In this document: one piece after another, positions 7,159 through 16,503 of the stretch | Position numbering within the stretch: the stretch's first letter is position 1 | Layout: every line of letters starts with the position of its first letter | Assembly: GCF_001311195.1 (NCBI RefSeq) | Contig: NZ_BBAJ01000015.1 | Coordinates: 1-43,097 of the forward strand | Length of the DNA: 43,097 nucleotides | Origin: Lacticaseibacillus camelliae DSM 22697 = JCM 13995 | GTDB taxonomy: Bacteria; Bacillota; Bacilli; Lactobacillales; Lactobacillaceae | Direction: 5' to 3' | The notes under the pieces: generated by a model | What the model saw: the letters and a program-made list of their open reading frames with translations, nothing else | The model's database searches: none | Told to the model about the DNA's origin: nothing | Program-made: the position numbers and the translations under genes

Positions 7159-8104
7159 TCACAGGTGTTGCACAAGCGTCATCACAATTGGGATCACAAT
7201 GATGGCAAACATTGTGGTGGCTGAAACGGTGATCGCGGCATTTTTCGAGTCTGCGCCGTACAGCTTGGCCACCACTGGCGCGTTCGTCATGACCGGCATA
7301 CAGGACTGCAGGATGAAGACTTGCTTCATCAGCAGTGGGACCGGGGCGGCGACGACCAGGGCGTACATAATGAGTGGCGCAAAGACGAAGCGACCGGAGA
7401 AGACACCAAGCATCTCCCGGTCGAAGCGGATGTTCTTGATGCCGGCTTGGTACATGGCGATGCCGATGAAGAACATGGACCCCGGAATGGTCAGATCCCC
7501 GACGTAGCCCAGCGTCGCCATGAGAAAGCTGGGCAGCTGGACGTGGAGCAGGACGAGCACCACGCCGAGCATGAACCCGAGCAGCGGCGGGGAGAAGATT
7601 TTGCCGAGGGTCTGCTTGAGGTCAAAGTGGGCCGCCTGCGGACCATCGCGCTGGATCAGGTACACGCCGACGGTCCAAAAAAATCGTCGTGTTGGCCATG
7701 TAGTACACCAGCACGTACGGCAGGCTCTTGGGCCCAAACAGCGCCAGGTTTACTGGCAGCCCGATGAACACGGTGTTTGAATTGAAAAACATGGATTTAA
7801 ACAGGCCGCGCCGCTTCGGGTTGACGCGAATAACGCGGGCCACCACGAAGGACAAGGCAAACAGCAGCGCCATCGACAGCACCGGAAAGCGGAGGTCGGG
7901 AAGCAGCGTGGCGAGTTCGTGCGCCGAAAAGCGGGAGCAGATGGTGTCGATCATGTATGCGGGCAGCGCCACCTGGGTGACGACCTTAGCGATCACCCGG
8001 CTGGAGTGATCATCGAACCAACCAATGGCGGTCAGCCCGTAGCCAATCGCGACCAGGATCAGGATTTCAGCGACCCCGCCTAAACTTGAGAGAAAAGCAG
8101 TCAA
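7159..8104 (-). pseudogene. Auxin efflux carrier (AEC) family transporter, one frameshift
   Basis: Paralogue of the malate permease at 15296: both carry FIGLP(V/L)N(L/M)ALFG and a YY(M/V)(A/V)NT stretch. About ten membrane helices are expected over ~315 residues. The frame breaks in a run of seven A (plus strand 7677-7683); with six it reads NTTIFWTVGVYLIQRDG without interruption. I chose the TTG start at 8104 because AGGAG lies 9 bases upstream of it and inside the alternative ATG start at 8122. AEC proteins move malate, other organic acids or similar anions; the substrate here is unknown. Confidence 0.8.
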
Positions 8105-8167
8105 AAAAATTACTCCTAACATGCGGCAAAAAGGATTACCGCTGAAATTTTGCGAGGCCGCTGCCGG

Positions 8168-8710
8168 CTAAACTGTCAGCAGAGTCTGGATCAGCACATC
8201 AAACGGCTCAACAGGCCACGCCGGCGCGGCGAAGTTCATCGCACTGGGCACCAGCGTCACAGTGGCGCCTGGGTACTGCGCCAAGAAGCGATCGTAGTAG
8301 CCGGCGCCGAAGCCGATGCGCGCGCCGGTTGCCGGCACAAATGCGATCCCCGGGACGACCACCAGGTCGGGGCGCTGATTGACGTTTGTCGCCTCGTAAG
8401 GCGGCTCGGGAATGCCGAACTTGCTGGTGATCCGGTGGGCTGCGCCAGGGTCCTTCAAAAAGGCCATTTGGCGATGCGGCATCACGCGCGGCAGCAGCAC
8501 GGTTTTGCCAGCTTCCTGCGCGGCTTGAATAATGCCGGTGGTATCAACTTCCATCGGCCCGCTGACGGTGGTGGCAATCGTGCGCGACGCCTGCCACTGC
8601 GGCAGTGCCAGCAGCTGCTGAATCAGGCCAGCGCTTTCCTGTTTGGTGATAGGGGCTGCGGCGGTCAGCCGTTTAAGCTGCGCCTTGCGGAATTCGGGTT
8701 TGGTTTGCAC
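8168..8710 (-). CDS. 5-formyltetrahydrofolate cyclo-ligase
   Basis: 180-residue enzyme converting 5-formyl-THF plus ATP to 5,10-methenyl-THF, a step in one-carbon metabolism. The ATP/folate motif RIGFGAGYYDRFLA is present near residue 135 (family form GxGxGYYDRxL). The basic N-terminus (FRKAQLKRL) and VVVPGIAFV are also typical. The start is GTG at 8710, overlapping the TAG stop of the DUF488 gene by one base, so translation is probably coupled. Length matches the family. Confidence 0.93.
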   Translation of the reverse strand: MQTKPEFRKAQLKRLTAAAPITKQESAGLIQQLLALPQWQASRTIATTVSGPMEVDTTGIIQAAQEAGKTVLLPRVMPHRQMAFLKDPGAAHRITSKFGIPEPPYEATNVNQRPDLVVVPGIAFVPATGARIGFGAGYYDRFLAQYPGATVTLVPSAMNFAAPAWPVEPFDVLIQTLLTV

Positions 8711-9066
8711 TAGCCGATTTTCTCCTTTAGGTAGTCTGCCAAGACGGTGGCATTGTTGTCGTCCTCATCCTTGGCACCGAAAAGTAACAACACTTTATCA
8801 GCGTCCAGACTCCGAATTTTTTGCAGGAAAGCCGGGGTGGCCGGATTGCTGTCGAGTTCGGTAATGTAGCGCCGGTTGAACTCCTCGGCTTTGGCCGGGT
8901 CGTGGGCGTACCACTTGCGCAGCTCAGTGGACGGGGCGATTTGTTTCGCCCAGTCGTCAAGGCGAGCGTTGACCTTGCTGACGCCGCGCGGCCAAACGCG
9001 ATCGACCAGCAGTCGGTAACCCTCAGGTTGCTCGTGCGCGTAAATCCTAACGGGAATGAACTCCAT
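8710..9066 (-). CDS. DUF488 family protein
   Basis: 118 residues from the ATG at 9066, which has AAAGGAG 8 bases upstream; the frame is open for 12 more codons but without a better site. Family marks are RIYAHEQPEGYRLLVDRVWPRG near the start and KWYAHDPAKAEEFNRRY in the middle. DUF488 proteins are small cytosolic proteins, some annotated as haem- or nucleic-acid-related, with no settled function. It is coupled to the 5-FTHF cyclo-ligase gene downstream. Confidence 0.88.
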   Translation of the reverse strand: MEFIPVRIYAHEQPEGYRLLVDRVWPRGVSKVNARLDDWAKQIAPSTELRKWYAHDPAKAEEFNRRYITELDSNPATPAFLQKIRSLDADKVLLLFGAKDEDDNNATVLADYLKEKIG

Positions 9067-9191
9067 CGTAAAGACTCCTTTCTGAAAACTACCAATAACC
9101 AAATTAAAGGCCTATTCCGAGCGCGGGTCAAGCCAGTTGGCACGGCCTTGAAGTGATAAACTTGAAACCATAAAGCTCAAGGAGGCACGAG

Positions 9192-10125
9192 ATGCATCTA
9201 CTAACTGCACTTGGCGTGAAGGGTAACCAGGCGGCCGCAACCACCGCTCCGCAGTGGCTGTCTGTCCAGGAGCGAGCCAGGAAGAATGCCACGACCTGGC
9301 GGCCAAGTACCATATCCCCATCGACTACATGACGCCGGTGTTCAATCCGCACGAGAACCCGCGGGTGGAAGGGATGGACGATAAAAGCGGTGCAGGGCTG
9401 ATTTTGGTGCGGTGCCCATACCAAACCATCAGCAAAAACGGGGAGCGCACATACGGCACCAGTCCCCTGGCCATCATTATTCAGGATGATTTGGTGACCA
9501 CGGTCAGTCCGCGAAAGCTGACGATTCATAATCGCTGCTTGCAGGCCAGCACCGGGACAGCCGATCCAATCGTCTATTCACTGATGGTGGTCAATCTAGT
9601 TTTCGACCAGTTTCTGAACGACACCGACCAGCTCGCCGCGCAGACCCAGAGTATGGAAGTTCGGGTCGGTAAGGCCTCGCACAACACGCTGCTTTACGAA
9701 ATTATGGCAGTTGAAAAAAAAGTCTCGTACTTTTCACCTCTGCAATCACGGACTCTCAGGGCATTTGGGCCCAGCTGCAAGAATCAGCCTATTTCTCGGT
9801 TGACCCGGCGCATCGGCGTAAGCTGGCAATCGCTGAGCGCACCGCTCACCAGGCGAAAACGCTGGCAGAGGCCAACTCAGCGATCCTAGATCAGTATAAT
9901 TCCACGGTTTCCTCAGTGGTGTCGAACAACCTCAATCTGATCATGAAGATGCTGACTTCGGTGTCGATTATCATGACCATCCCCAGCATCGTTGGCAGCC
10001 TTTGGGGGATGAACACCCGAGTACCGTGGCAGCAAAGCATCTGGGGCTTTTGGACCTTGATCGTGGCCACCATTGTGTTGTGCGTGGCGGCCGGGTACTG
10101 GCTGCACAAGAAGGATTTCTTCTAA
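9192..10125 (+). pseudogene. corA: CorA-family divalent cation channel, first of a tandem pair, two frameshifts
   Basis: The ATG at 9192 follows GGAGG. The reconstructed protein is about 311 residues: an N-terminal cytosolic alpha/beta domain, long helices, and two C-terminal membrane segments with the signature TIPSIVGSLWGMNTRVPW, which includes the GMN selectivity motif. Frame breaks lie near 9266 (one C short, W-L-S-V-P-G-A-S) and at 9731-9734 (T4, needs T5, Y-F-F-T-S-A). The corrected sequence aligns along its whole length with the intact paralogue at 10184. It probably takes up Mg2+ (or Co2+/Ni2+) across the cytoplasmic membrane. Confidence 0.85.
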
Positions 10126-10183
10126 AGCGCCTGACGTGCATTGGGTGGCCGCACCTCTCTACAATTAAAGGTGGAGGTGCACC

Positions 10184-11125
10184 ATGCAAAAAGACTACGC
10201 GATCAAGCAATCACAAACCACCAGCGCCCAGGAAACCAGCGGCGCGTGCTGGCACTGCATTTTTGACCCCACCGAAGGCGAGCTGCAGACCCTCAAAGAC
10301 CGGTACCAGTTGCCAGACGGCTACGTTGAGGCCGCGCTTGACGATCACGAGGATGCGCGCAGTGAGGCCTTGAGCCAGGGGGCTGAGGCCCCCGGGTTCA
10401 TTTTGGTGCGCGAACCTTTTGCTTACGAGGGTGACACTGGCTACCGGACGTACGCGACCATGCCCCTAGCCTTGATCTTGCTGGAGGATGAGCTGGTCAC
10501 CATCAGTCGCGCTAAGCCGCGGCTCATGGATGACTATCTGCAGGCGTTAGACCAAGTTGAAAGCGCCGACAGCTTCGCCTTGCGCATCGTTGATCGGGTG
10601 CTGGACTGCTTCACCAAGGATATTGACGACATGGCAGACAGCACCCACGCAATGGAAAAACAGGTCAAAAACTCAGCTAAAAACACGTTGATTTATGAAG
10701 TCATGAGTCTAGAAAAAGGCCTCGTTTATTTCAACGCGGCCCTAACGCGCACCCAATCGCTGGTAGCAGATATTCGCGGCAGCGATTGCTACTTTCAAGC
10801 AGCGAGTGACGCCCGGGTGCTGTTCCTGCTGGACGTGAAAGTCAGGCAGATCCTGACCACGGTCGAAAGCACCGAGGAGATCCTGGATCAATACAACAGC
10901 GCAATTTCGTCTGTGGTTGGCAACAACTTGAACCTGATCATGAAAATGCTGACGTCCGTGTCGATCCTGCTGGCGATTCCGCCCATCGTTTCCGGTATCT
11001 TTGGGCAAAAGACGTGGATTCCTTGGAAAGATGGGCCGGTGGTCGGCTTCTGGCTGACGTTGGCGATTGCTCTGGGGATCAGTGCGGCCGTCGCCTGGTG
11101 GCTGCATTGCAAGGATTACTTTTGA
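10184..11125 (+). CDS. CorA-family protein lacking the GMN motif, second of a tandem pair
   Basis: 313 residues, ribosome site GGTGGAGG 6 bases before the ATG. The layout is that of CorA: cytosolic domain, stalk helix with NNLNLIMKMLTSVSILLAIP, then two membrane segments ending in a short basic tail. Where the neighbour has G-M-N-T, this protein has G-Q-K-T (SGIFGQKTWIPW). GMN forms the pore mouth in CorA and is nearly invariant, so transport or its selectivity is probably changed. It may work with the upstream paralogue as a mixed pentamer or be a non-Mg channel. Its 3' end overlaps the convergent fumC by 10 bases. Confidence 0.88.
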   Translation: MQKDYAIKQSQTTSAQETSGACWHCIFDPTEGELQTLKDRYQLPDGYVEAALDDHEDARSEALSQGAEAPGFILVREPFAYEGDTGYRTYATMPLALILLEDELVTISRAKPRLMDDYLQALDQVESADSFALRIVDRVLDCFTKDIDDMADSTHAMEKQVKNSAKNTLIYEVMSLEKGLVYFNAALTRTQSLVADIRGSDCYFQAASDARVLFLLDVKVRQILTTVESTEEILDQYNSAISSVVGNNLNLIMKMLTSVSILLAIPPIVSGIFGQKTWIPWKDGPVVGFWLTLAIALGISAAVAWWLHCKDYF

Positions 11126-12486
11126 GCTTGGTTGGTCATTTTCAGCGGATCGACCCATGCGTCATACTGTTCGGCCGTCACCGCGCCTGAGGCAATTGCT
11201 GCCTCGCGCAGGGACTGGCCGTTTTTTTGTGCCGTCTGAGCAAGCTTCGCCGCCTGCGCGTAGCCAATGTGCGGCGAAAGCGCCGTGACCAGCATCAGCG
11301 AGCGGTCGACCAGGTCGCGCATCCGCCCCTGATTTACGGTGAGCCCTTGCAGCAGCAGCCGGTCAAGCTGGGTGATGCCCCCGGCCAGTAGCGTGCAGCT
11401 TTCCAGCACGGTGGCGCCAATCACCGGCTTGTACACGTTGAGTTCAAAGTTGCCCTGGCTTTCGGCGACGGCAATCGTCGTGTCGTTGCCCATGACCCGA
11501 GTGGCGATCATCGTGAGGGCCTCGGCCTGCGTGGGGTTGACCTTGCCTGGCATGATCGAACTGCCGGGCTCGTTGGCGGGGATGGTCAGCTCGCCGTACC
11601 CACCACGGGGGCCGGATGCTAGGAAGCGGATGTCATTGGCGATTTTCATCAAGTCCGCCGCAAGCGTCTTCAAGGCCCCGTGAATGGCCGTCAGCTCGCT
11701 GTGAAAGGCCAGCCCGTGAAACTTGTTGGGCATTTCCTTGAACGGCAGACCGGTCAGCTTGGCAATTTGCGCGACCATCGCTGCGGTTTGCTGCGAGGTC
11801 GTGTTCAGGCCGGTGCCCACGGCGGTGCCACCCAGCGCCAGCGTCAAGAGCTGCGGCTGCAACTGGCGCAAGGTGGCCACATCCCCTTCAAGGGTCGCGC
11901 GCCAGCCGGAGACTTCCTGCCCGAAGGTGAGCGGAGTGGCGTCTTGCAGGTGCGTGCGGCCTAGTTTGACGACATTGGCATAGGCCGTCTCTTTTTCCTT
12001 CAGCGTCGCGATCATGGCTTCGGCGGATTGGCAGACCTTGGTCACGGCCGGGTAGGCGGCCATGTGCAGTGCGGTGGGAAACGTGTCATTCGAACTTTGC
12101 CCGCGGTTGACGTCATCGTTTGGCAGGACTGGGCGGCCTAACGCCGAGCTGGCGAGGTGCGTGAGCACTTCGTTGACGTTCATATTGGTTTGCGTACCGC
12201 TGCCGGTTTGGTAGACGTGCAGCGGAAAATCGGCCATTAGCTGGTCATCTGGCAGGGCCTGCAGGTGGTCCGCAGCGGTGATGATGGCCCGGCCGACCGG
12301 TTTGTCGAGACCATGATTCATATTGACAGTCGCAGCCGCCGCCTTAATCGTCAGCAAGGCCCGAATCACCTCGGCCGGCATTAACGGGCCGGTGGGAAAG
12401 TTGTGGCGAGAGCGCTCGGTTTGCGGGCCCCACGCCACGTCATCGGGAATTTCCACTGCGCCCAAAGCATCTTTTTCAATCCGCAT
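11116..12486 (-). CDS. fumC: Fumarate hydratase class II
   Basis: 456 residues. Interconverts fumarate and L-malate in the cytosol without an Fe-S cluster. Signature motifs are GSGTQTNMNVNEVL near residue 95, GRTHLQDATPLTFGQE near 180 and the superfamily signature GSSIMPGKVNPTQAEAL near 310. The ATG overlaps the TAA of the LysR gene (TAATG), so it is in an operon with that regulator. Next to the malolactic genes it would feed fumarate-derived malate into, or take malate from, the same pool. Confidence 0.96.
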   Translation of the reverse strand: MRIEKDALGAVEIPDDVAWGPQTERSRHNFPTGPLMPAEVIRALLTIKAAAATVNMNHGLDKPVGRAIITAADHLQALPDDQLMADFPLHVYQTGSGTQTNMNVNEVLTHLASSALGRPVLPNDDVNRGQSSNDTFPTALHMAAYPAVTKVCQSAEAMIATLKEKETAYANVVKLGRTHLQDATPLTFGQEVSGWRATLEGDVATLRQLQPQLLTLALGGTAVGTGLNTTSQQTAAMVAQIAKLTGLPFKEMPNKFHGLAFHSELTAIHGALKTLAADLMKIANDIRFLASGPRGGYGELTIPANEPGSSIMPGKVNPTQAEALTMIATRVMGNDTTIAVAESQGNFELNVYKPVIGATVLESCTLLAGGITQLDRLLLQGLTVNQGRMRDLVDRSLMLVTALSPHIGYAQAAKLAQTAQKNGQSLREAAIASGAVTAEQYDAWVDPLKMTNQAQK

Positions 12487-13368
12487 TACTGTTCTCCTTC
12501 TTCCAATAATAATTGTGCCAGCTGGTCAGTCGCAGGCGTGTGCTGCAGGGTGCGGCTGGTGACCAGCGCAATGTCAAACGTGGGCTGGCCCGGATCGGTC
12601 AGCGGAATAGTCACTAAGTGGTCGGCGGGCTGCACCGCGATTTGAGCCAGCAGCGCCACGCCGACCTTAGCCTGTACCATGTGCTTGAGCAGCGCCACGT
12701 CTTGGGTGCGGTAAACCACGCTGGCTGAATGCCGGCATTGTGGGTAAACCACTCGAAGGCTTTCGTGTGCACAAACCCTTCGGCCAGGGTGACAAAAGGC
12801 TCCGCCGCCAGTTCGGCAAAACTGAGCTGCTTTTTAATTGCTAACGGGTGGTCCGGCGACACCACTAACGTGAAAGGGACGCGCCGCAGCGGTTGCACCT
12901 TCAAGGCCGGCGCGTTGAGCGGCCCGGTGGACCCCAGCAAGGCGCCGTCGAGGTGGCCGCCGCGCAGGTCCGCCAGGAGATTTTGCGAGCCGTCCTCCAC
13001 GGTTTGCAGCTGATCGATGAGGCCGGCCTGCATCAGCGCCGGTGCAGCGTAGGAAAATAGTAGTTACCGATGATCGGCGGCAGGCCAAAGCGGATCTTAC
13101 CGCTGCGCGCCCGGGCGAGCTCGGCCTCGGCGGCGGTCAGCTCCGCGGTGATCACCTGGACATGGCCAGCCAGCTTTTCGCCGGCCGGGGTGACGGTGAT
13201 GCGAGCGTGGCTTTGGTCTCGGTCGATCAGCTGGATCCCGAAGTGGGTCTCAAGTCGTTTCAGGGCCATCGTGATGGTCGGCTGGGTCACGCCAAACTCG
13301 GCGGCCACTTGGGAGAAGTTCTTGATCTTGGTCAGGGCCTCAAAGTATTCCAGATCGCGTGTGTTCAT
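12486..13368 (-). pseudogene. mleR: LysR-type regulator of the malolactic operon (MleR-like), two frameshifts
   Basis: The ATG at 13368 has AAAGGAG upstream. The winged HTH is at residues 1-60 (NFSQVAAEFGVTQPTITMAL KRLE-type), followed by a periplasmic-binding-like effector domain. Frame breaks: T4 (plus A4, 13054-13057) should be T5 (N-Y-Y-F-S-Y-A-A-P), and near 12723 one C is missing (G-I-Q-P-S-V-V-Y-R-T). The corrected length is ~294 residues, normal for LysR. It is transcribed away from mleS and together with fumC. MleR activates malolactic genes in response to L-malate in lactic acid bacteria; the name is inferred from position. Confidence 0.85.
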
Positions 13369-13634
13369 GCTCAGCGCTCCTTTTCTCATATAACGAAAGA
13401 TTAACACAAAAAGGGGTTGGCAAAATGAAAAGGCGATGAAAGCTGGTTGTCGACGCCCTCAGCAGAAAATAGACGAAAAAGTTTTCGGCCGAACGGCGCG
13501 GCGTATCAAGTGAGCAGGCATCGGCACCGGTGAATAGCGGTCATATAATCAACTCGTATGGCTCTTGGGCTGTTTGACTATATTTTTGTTAGCCGCGTAA
13601 AGTGACTCCTGTAATCAAATAGGAGGAACACGAC
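13369..13634. promoter_or_regulatory. Divergent regulatory region between mleR and mleS
   Basis: Noncoding 266 bp expected to hold both promoters and the LysR operator. A 14-base near-palindrome, CGAAAA-AG-TTTTCG (13474-13487), is the clearest symmetric element. A TATAAT occurs at about 13545 on the plus strand but lacks a convincing -35. The mleS ribosome site AGGAGG is at 13621-13626. Confidence 0.45.
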
Positions 13635-15293
13635 ATGAAATACACACCAGAACAATTGCTTCACGATCCATTTTTAAACAAGGGCACGGCTTTCACCGCC
13701 GAAGAGCGCGCTAAGTATGGGCTGAATGGCCTGTTGCCAAGCGCCATCCAGACGCTGGATCAGCAGGTGACTCAAGCTTACGCCCAGTTGGAAAGTAAGC
13801 CGACCCCGGTCGCCAAGCGTCAGTTCTTGATGCAGCTGTTCAATGTGAACCATGTGCTGTTTTACAAACTGTTCTCTGAGCACATTGTTGAATTCATGCC
13901 GATTGTTTACGATCCAACCATTGCCGATTTCATCGAAAACTACTCCGCACTGTTCATCGAGCCGCAAAACGCGACTTACCTGAGCATTGACGCGCAGGAT
14001 GACATGGAAGCGGCTTTGCGCCGCAGTGCCAACGGTCGTGACATTCGACTGATTGTGGTCACCGACGGGGAAGGCATCCTCGGCATCGGCGATTGGGGCA
14101 CGCAGGGCGTCGACATTGCGGTCGGCAAGCTGATGGTGTACACCGGCGCCGCTGGCATCGACCCGAGTCAGGTCCTACCTGTCGTTTTAGACGCCGGCAC
14201 CACGCGCAAGGAACTGCTGGAAGATGACCTGTACCTTGGGGTGCGTCACGACCGCATCTACGGCGAAAAGTATCACGCCTTCGTTGACAAGTTCGTGGCG
14301 ACGGCCGAGAAGCTGTTCCCACACCTGTACCTGCACTTTGAGGACTTCGGCCGCGCCAACGCAGCTGACATCCTCAATCAGTACAAGGACAAGATCACGA
14401 CTTTCAACGACGACATCCAAGGCACAGGGATCATCGTGCTGGCCGGGTTGTTTGGGGCCATGAACATCTCCAAGCAAAAGCTGACCGACCAGGTGTACAT
14501 GAGCTTTGGGGCCGGGACTGCCGGCGCCGGCATCACCCAGCGCGTGTACGACGAGTTCCTGCAGCAGGGCATGGATCCGGCCGAAGCCAAGAAGCACTTC
14601 TACCTGGTCGACAAGCAGGGCCTGCTCTTTGACGATGACGACACGCTGACCCCGGCGCAAAAGCCGTTTGCGCGCAGCCGTAGTGAGTTCAAAAACGCGG
14701 CTGAGCTGACGTCTCTGGAAGCTGCCGTTAAGGCCGTGCACCCAACAGTCCTGGTTGGCACCTCGACGCAACCTGGGAGCTTCACGCAGCCGATCGTCGC
14801 CGAAATGGCAGCGCACACTGAACGCCCGATCATCTTCCCACTGTCCAATCCGACCAAGCTGGCGGAGGCGAAAGCGGCAGACCTGATCAAGTGGACCGAG
14901 GGGCGCGCGTTGGTTGCGACTGGCATTCCGGCCGCTGACGTTGACTACAACGGCGTGACTTACGCCATCGGCCAAGCCAACAACGCCCTGGTTTATCCAG
15001 GACTGGGCCTGGGTACGATTGCCGCAACCAGCAAATTGCTGTCTGACGCGATGATCTCTGCCGCTGCCCACAGCCTGGGTGGTCTGGTTGACCCTGACAA
15101 GGCCGGCGCTGCCGTGCTGCCGCCAGTCTCCAAGCTGGATCAGTTCAGCAAGACGGTCGCGATTGCGGTGGCGACTCAGGCCGTCAAGGATGGCCTGAAC
15201 GAAGAACCGATCGCTGACGTTAAACAGGCGGTCGCTGACATGCAGTGGTCCCCTGAATACCGCGACCTCACCGATGTAGAAGTGGAGGACTAA
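13635..15293 (+). CDS. mleS: Malolactic enzyme
   Basis: 552 residues. Converts L-malate directly to L-lactate and CO2 using bound NAD+ and Mn2+, which raises pH and drives a proton-motive force. Malic-enzyme family motifs are present: the N-terminal [34 protein letters not shown] near residue 140, the metal-site region [19 protein letters not shown], and the NAD-binding GAGTAGAGI near residue 300. The length suits malolactic enzymes (~540) and not the ~380-residue bacterial malic enzymes. It has a perfect AGGAGG site and is followed 2 bases after its stop by the malate permease. Confidence 0.93.
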   Translation: MKYTPEQLLHDPFLNKGTAFTAEERAKYGLNGLLPSAIQTLDQQVTQAYAQLESKPTPVAKRQFLMQLFNVNHVLFYKLFSEHIVEFMPIVYDPTIADFIENYSALFIEPQNATYLSIDAQDDMEAALRRSANGRDIRLIVVTDGEGILGIGDWGTQGVDIAVGKLMVYTGAAGIDPSQVLPVVLDAGTTRKELLEDDLYLGVRHDRIYGEKYHAFVDKFVATAEKLFPHLYLHFEDFGRANAADILNQYKDKITTFNDDIQGTGIIVLAGLFGAMNISKQKLTDQVYMSFGAGTAGAGITQRVYDEFLQQGMDPAEAKKHFYLVDKQGLLFDDDDTLTPAQKPFARSRSEFKNAAELTSLEAAVKAVHPTVLVGTSTQPGSFTQPIVAEMAAHTERPIIFPLSNPTKLAEAKAADLIKWTEGRALVATGIPAADVDYNGVTYAIGQANNALVYPGLGLGTIAATSKLLSDAMISAAAHSLGGLVDPDKAGAAVLPPVSKLDQFSKTVAIAVATQAVKDGLNEEPIADVKQAVADMQWSPEYRDLTDVEVED

Positions 15294-15295
15294 TT

Positions 15296-16282
15296 GTGAC
15301 TGCCTTATACACGAGTATCGAAAGTGTTTTAACCATTGTTTTGATGATCGCGCTAGGCTACATTCTCCAGCACAACGGCTGGTTTGATGAAAAGTTCGGT
15401 CAAACGATCTCTAACCTGTTGATGAAGGTGGCGCTGCCAGCGTCCATCTTCATCCAGGTCCTGCAGCGGCTGACCCGCAGCAAGCTGATCAGCCTGTCTT
15501 CCGGGCTGGTTTACGGCTTCGGCGCAGTGGCGCTGGGCTACATTGTCGCCTTCATTCTGGTCAAGCTGCTTAAAGTACGCCCGGGGCGGCGCGGGACGTT
15601 CATCAACATGTTCGTCAACGCTAACACCATCTTCATTGGCCTGCCGCTTAACATGGCGCTGTTCGGTGACAAGGCGACCGCGTACTTCCTGATGTACTAC
15701 GTGGTCAACACCGTGTCCACCTGGACGCTGGGGGCGTTTTTGATGAGCTGGGATGACCCGACCAAGGTCGCCGGTGAAATCGGCACGAAGGCCAGCTTCA
15801 ACTGGAAAAAGCTCCTGCCAGCCCCACTGGTTGGGTTCCTGGTCGCACTGGTTTTCCTGCTGTTCAACATTCCGTTCGTTCACGTCGGCTGGCTCAGCTT
15901 TGTGGTTAACGCGATGACGTATGTCGGTAGTCTGGTAACCCCACTGTCTCTGATTTACATCGGGATCATTCTGGCCAAGGCCGGTTTCAAGACCATCAAG
16001 TTTGACCGCGATTCCGTGGTCGCTTTGCTCGGTCGTTTCGTGGTCGCACCGCTTTTGATCTTCGCGCTGATCACGATTGGGCTTAAGGCCGGCTTCCAGG
16101 TGCCGAGTCTTGAAGCCAAGACGCTGATCGTTCAGGCTTCTGCCCCTGGCCTTGCTGTGCTGCCGATTCTCGCCACTGAAGGCCACGGTGATGTCGAGTA
16201 CGCGACCAACGTGGTAACCTTATCCACAGTGCTATTCGTTATTGTGGTGCCAATCATCATGCTGTTGATTCAAGGCATGTAA
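15296..16282 (+). CDS. mleP: Malate permease of the AEC family
   Basis: 328-residue protein with about ten membrane segments; family motifs LPASIFIQVLQRL, FVNANTIFIGLPLNMALFG and the C-terminal VQASAPGLAVLPILA. A GTG start lies 2 bases after the mleS stop, with its ribosome site (GGAGG) inside the end of mleS, so the two are cotranscribed and probably coupled. It is expected to import malate or exchange malate for lactate. A paralogue with a frameshift lies at 7159-8104. Confidence 0.93.
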   Translation: MTALYTSIESVLTIVLMIALGYILQHNGWFDEKFGQTISNLLMKVALPASIFIQVLQRLTRSKLISLSSGLVYGFGAVALGYIVAFILVKLLKVRPGRRGTFINMFVNANTIFIGLPLNMALFGDKATAYFLMYYVVNTVSTWTLGAFLMSWDDPTKVAGEIGTKASFNWKKLLPAPLVGFLVALVFLLFNIPFVHVGWLSFVVNAMTYVGSLVTPLSLIYIGIILAKAGFKTIKFDRDSVVALLGRFVVAPLLIFALITIGLKAGFQVPSLEAKTLIVQASAPGLAVLPILATEGHGDVEYATNVVTLSTVLFVIVVPIIMLLIQGM

Positions 16283-16309
16283 TTGGTGATCACATTTAAA
16301 TAGTTACCG

Positions 16310-16343
16310 AACGACGCAATCGGCTACCCGATTGCGTCGTTTT
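16310..16343 (+). terminator. Terminator of the mleS-mleP operon
   Basis: A 14-bp perfect stem (16310-16323 with 16328-16341), loop CTAC, ending in TTTT. Confidence 0.85.
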
Positions 16344-16503
16344 GATGCGGTAGAAAAGGCCTGCGTCTTGAATAGGCTTTCATAATTCTGAGCATGGGTG
16401 TACCCTAGAAATTAACAAACTTATGCGAACGGTCGACAATTCGTCGACAAATTGCCAGCCTCGTTACCCCTGGCTGGACATGAGCGAAAGGAGCGCTTCG
16501 TCA

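Noticed and set aside
14187-15071. Long antisense frame opposite mleS (about 294 codons)
   Set aside because: It is a shadow of the GC-rich codon pattern of mleS: no ribosome site, no domain and unlikely composition.
15353-16186. Long antisense frame opposite mleP (about 277 codons)
   Set aside because: His/Gln/Glu-rich nonsense text opposite a membrane protein; no start signal.
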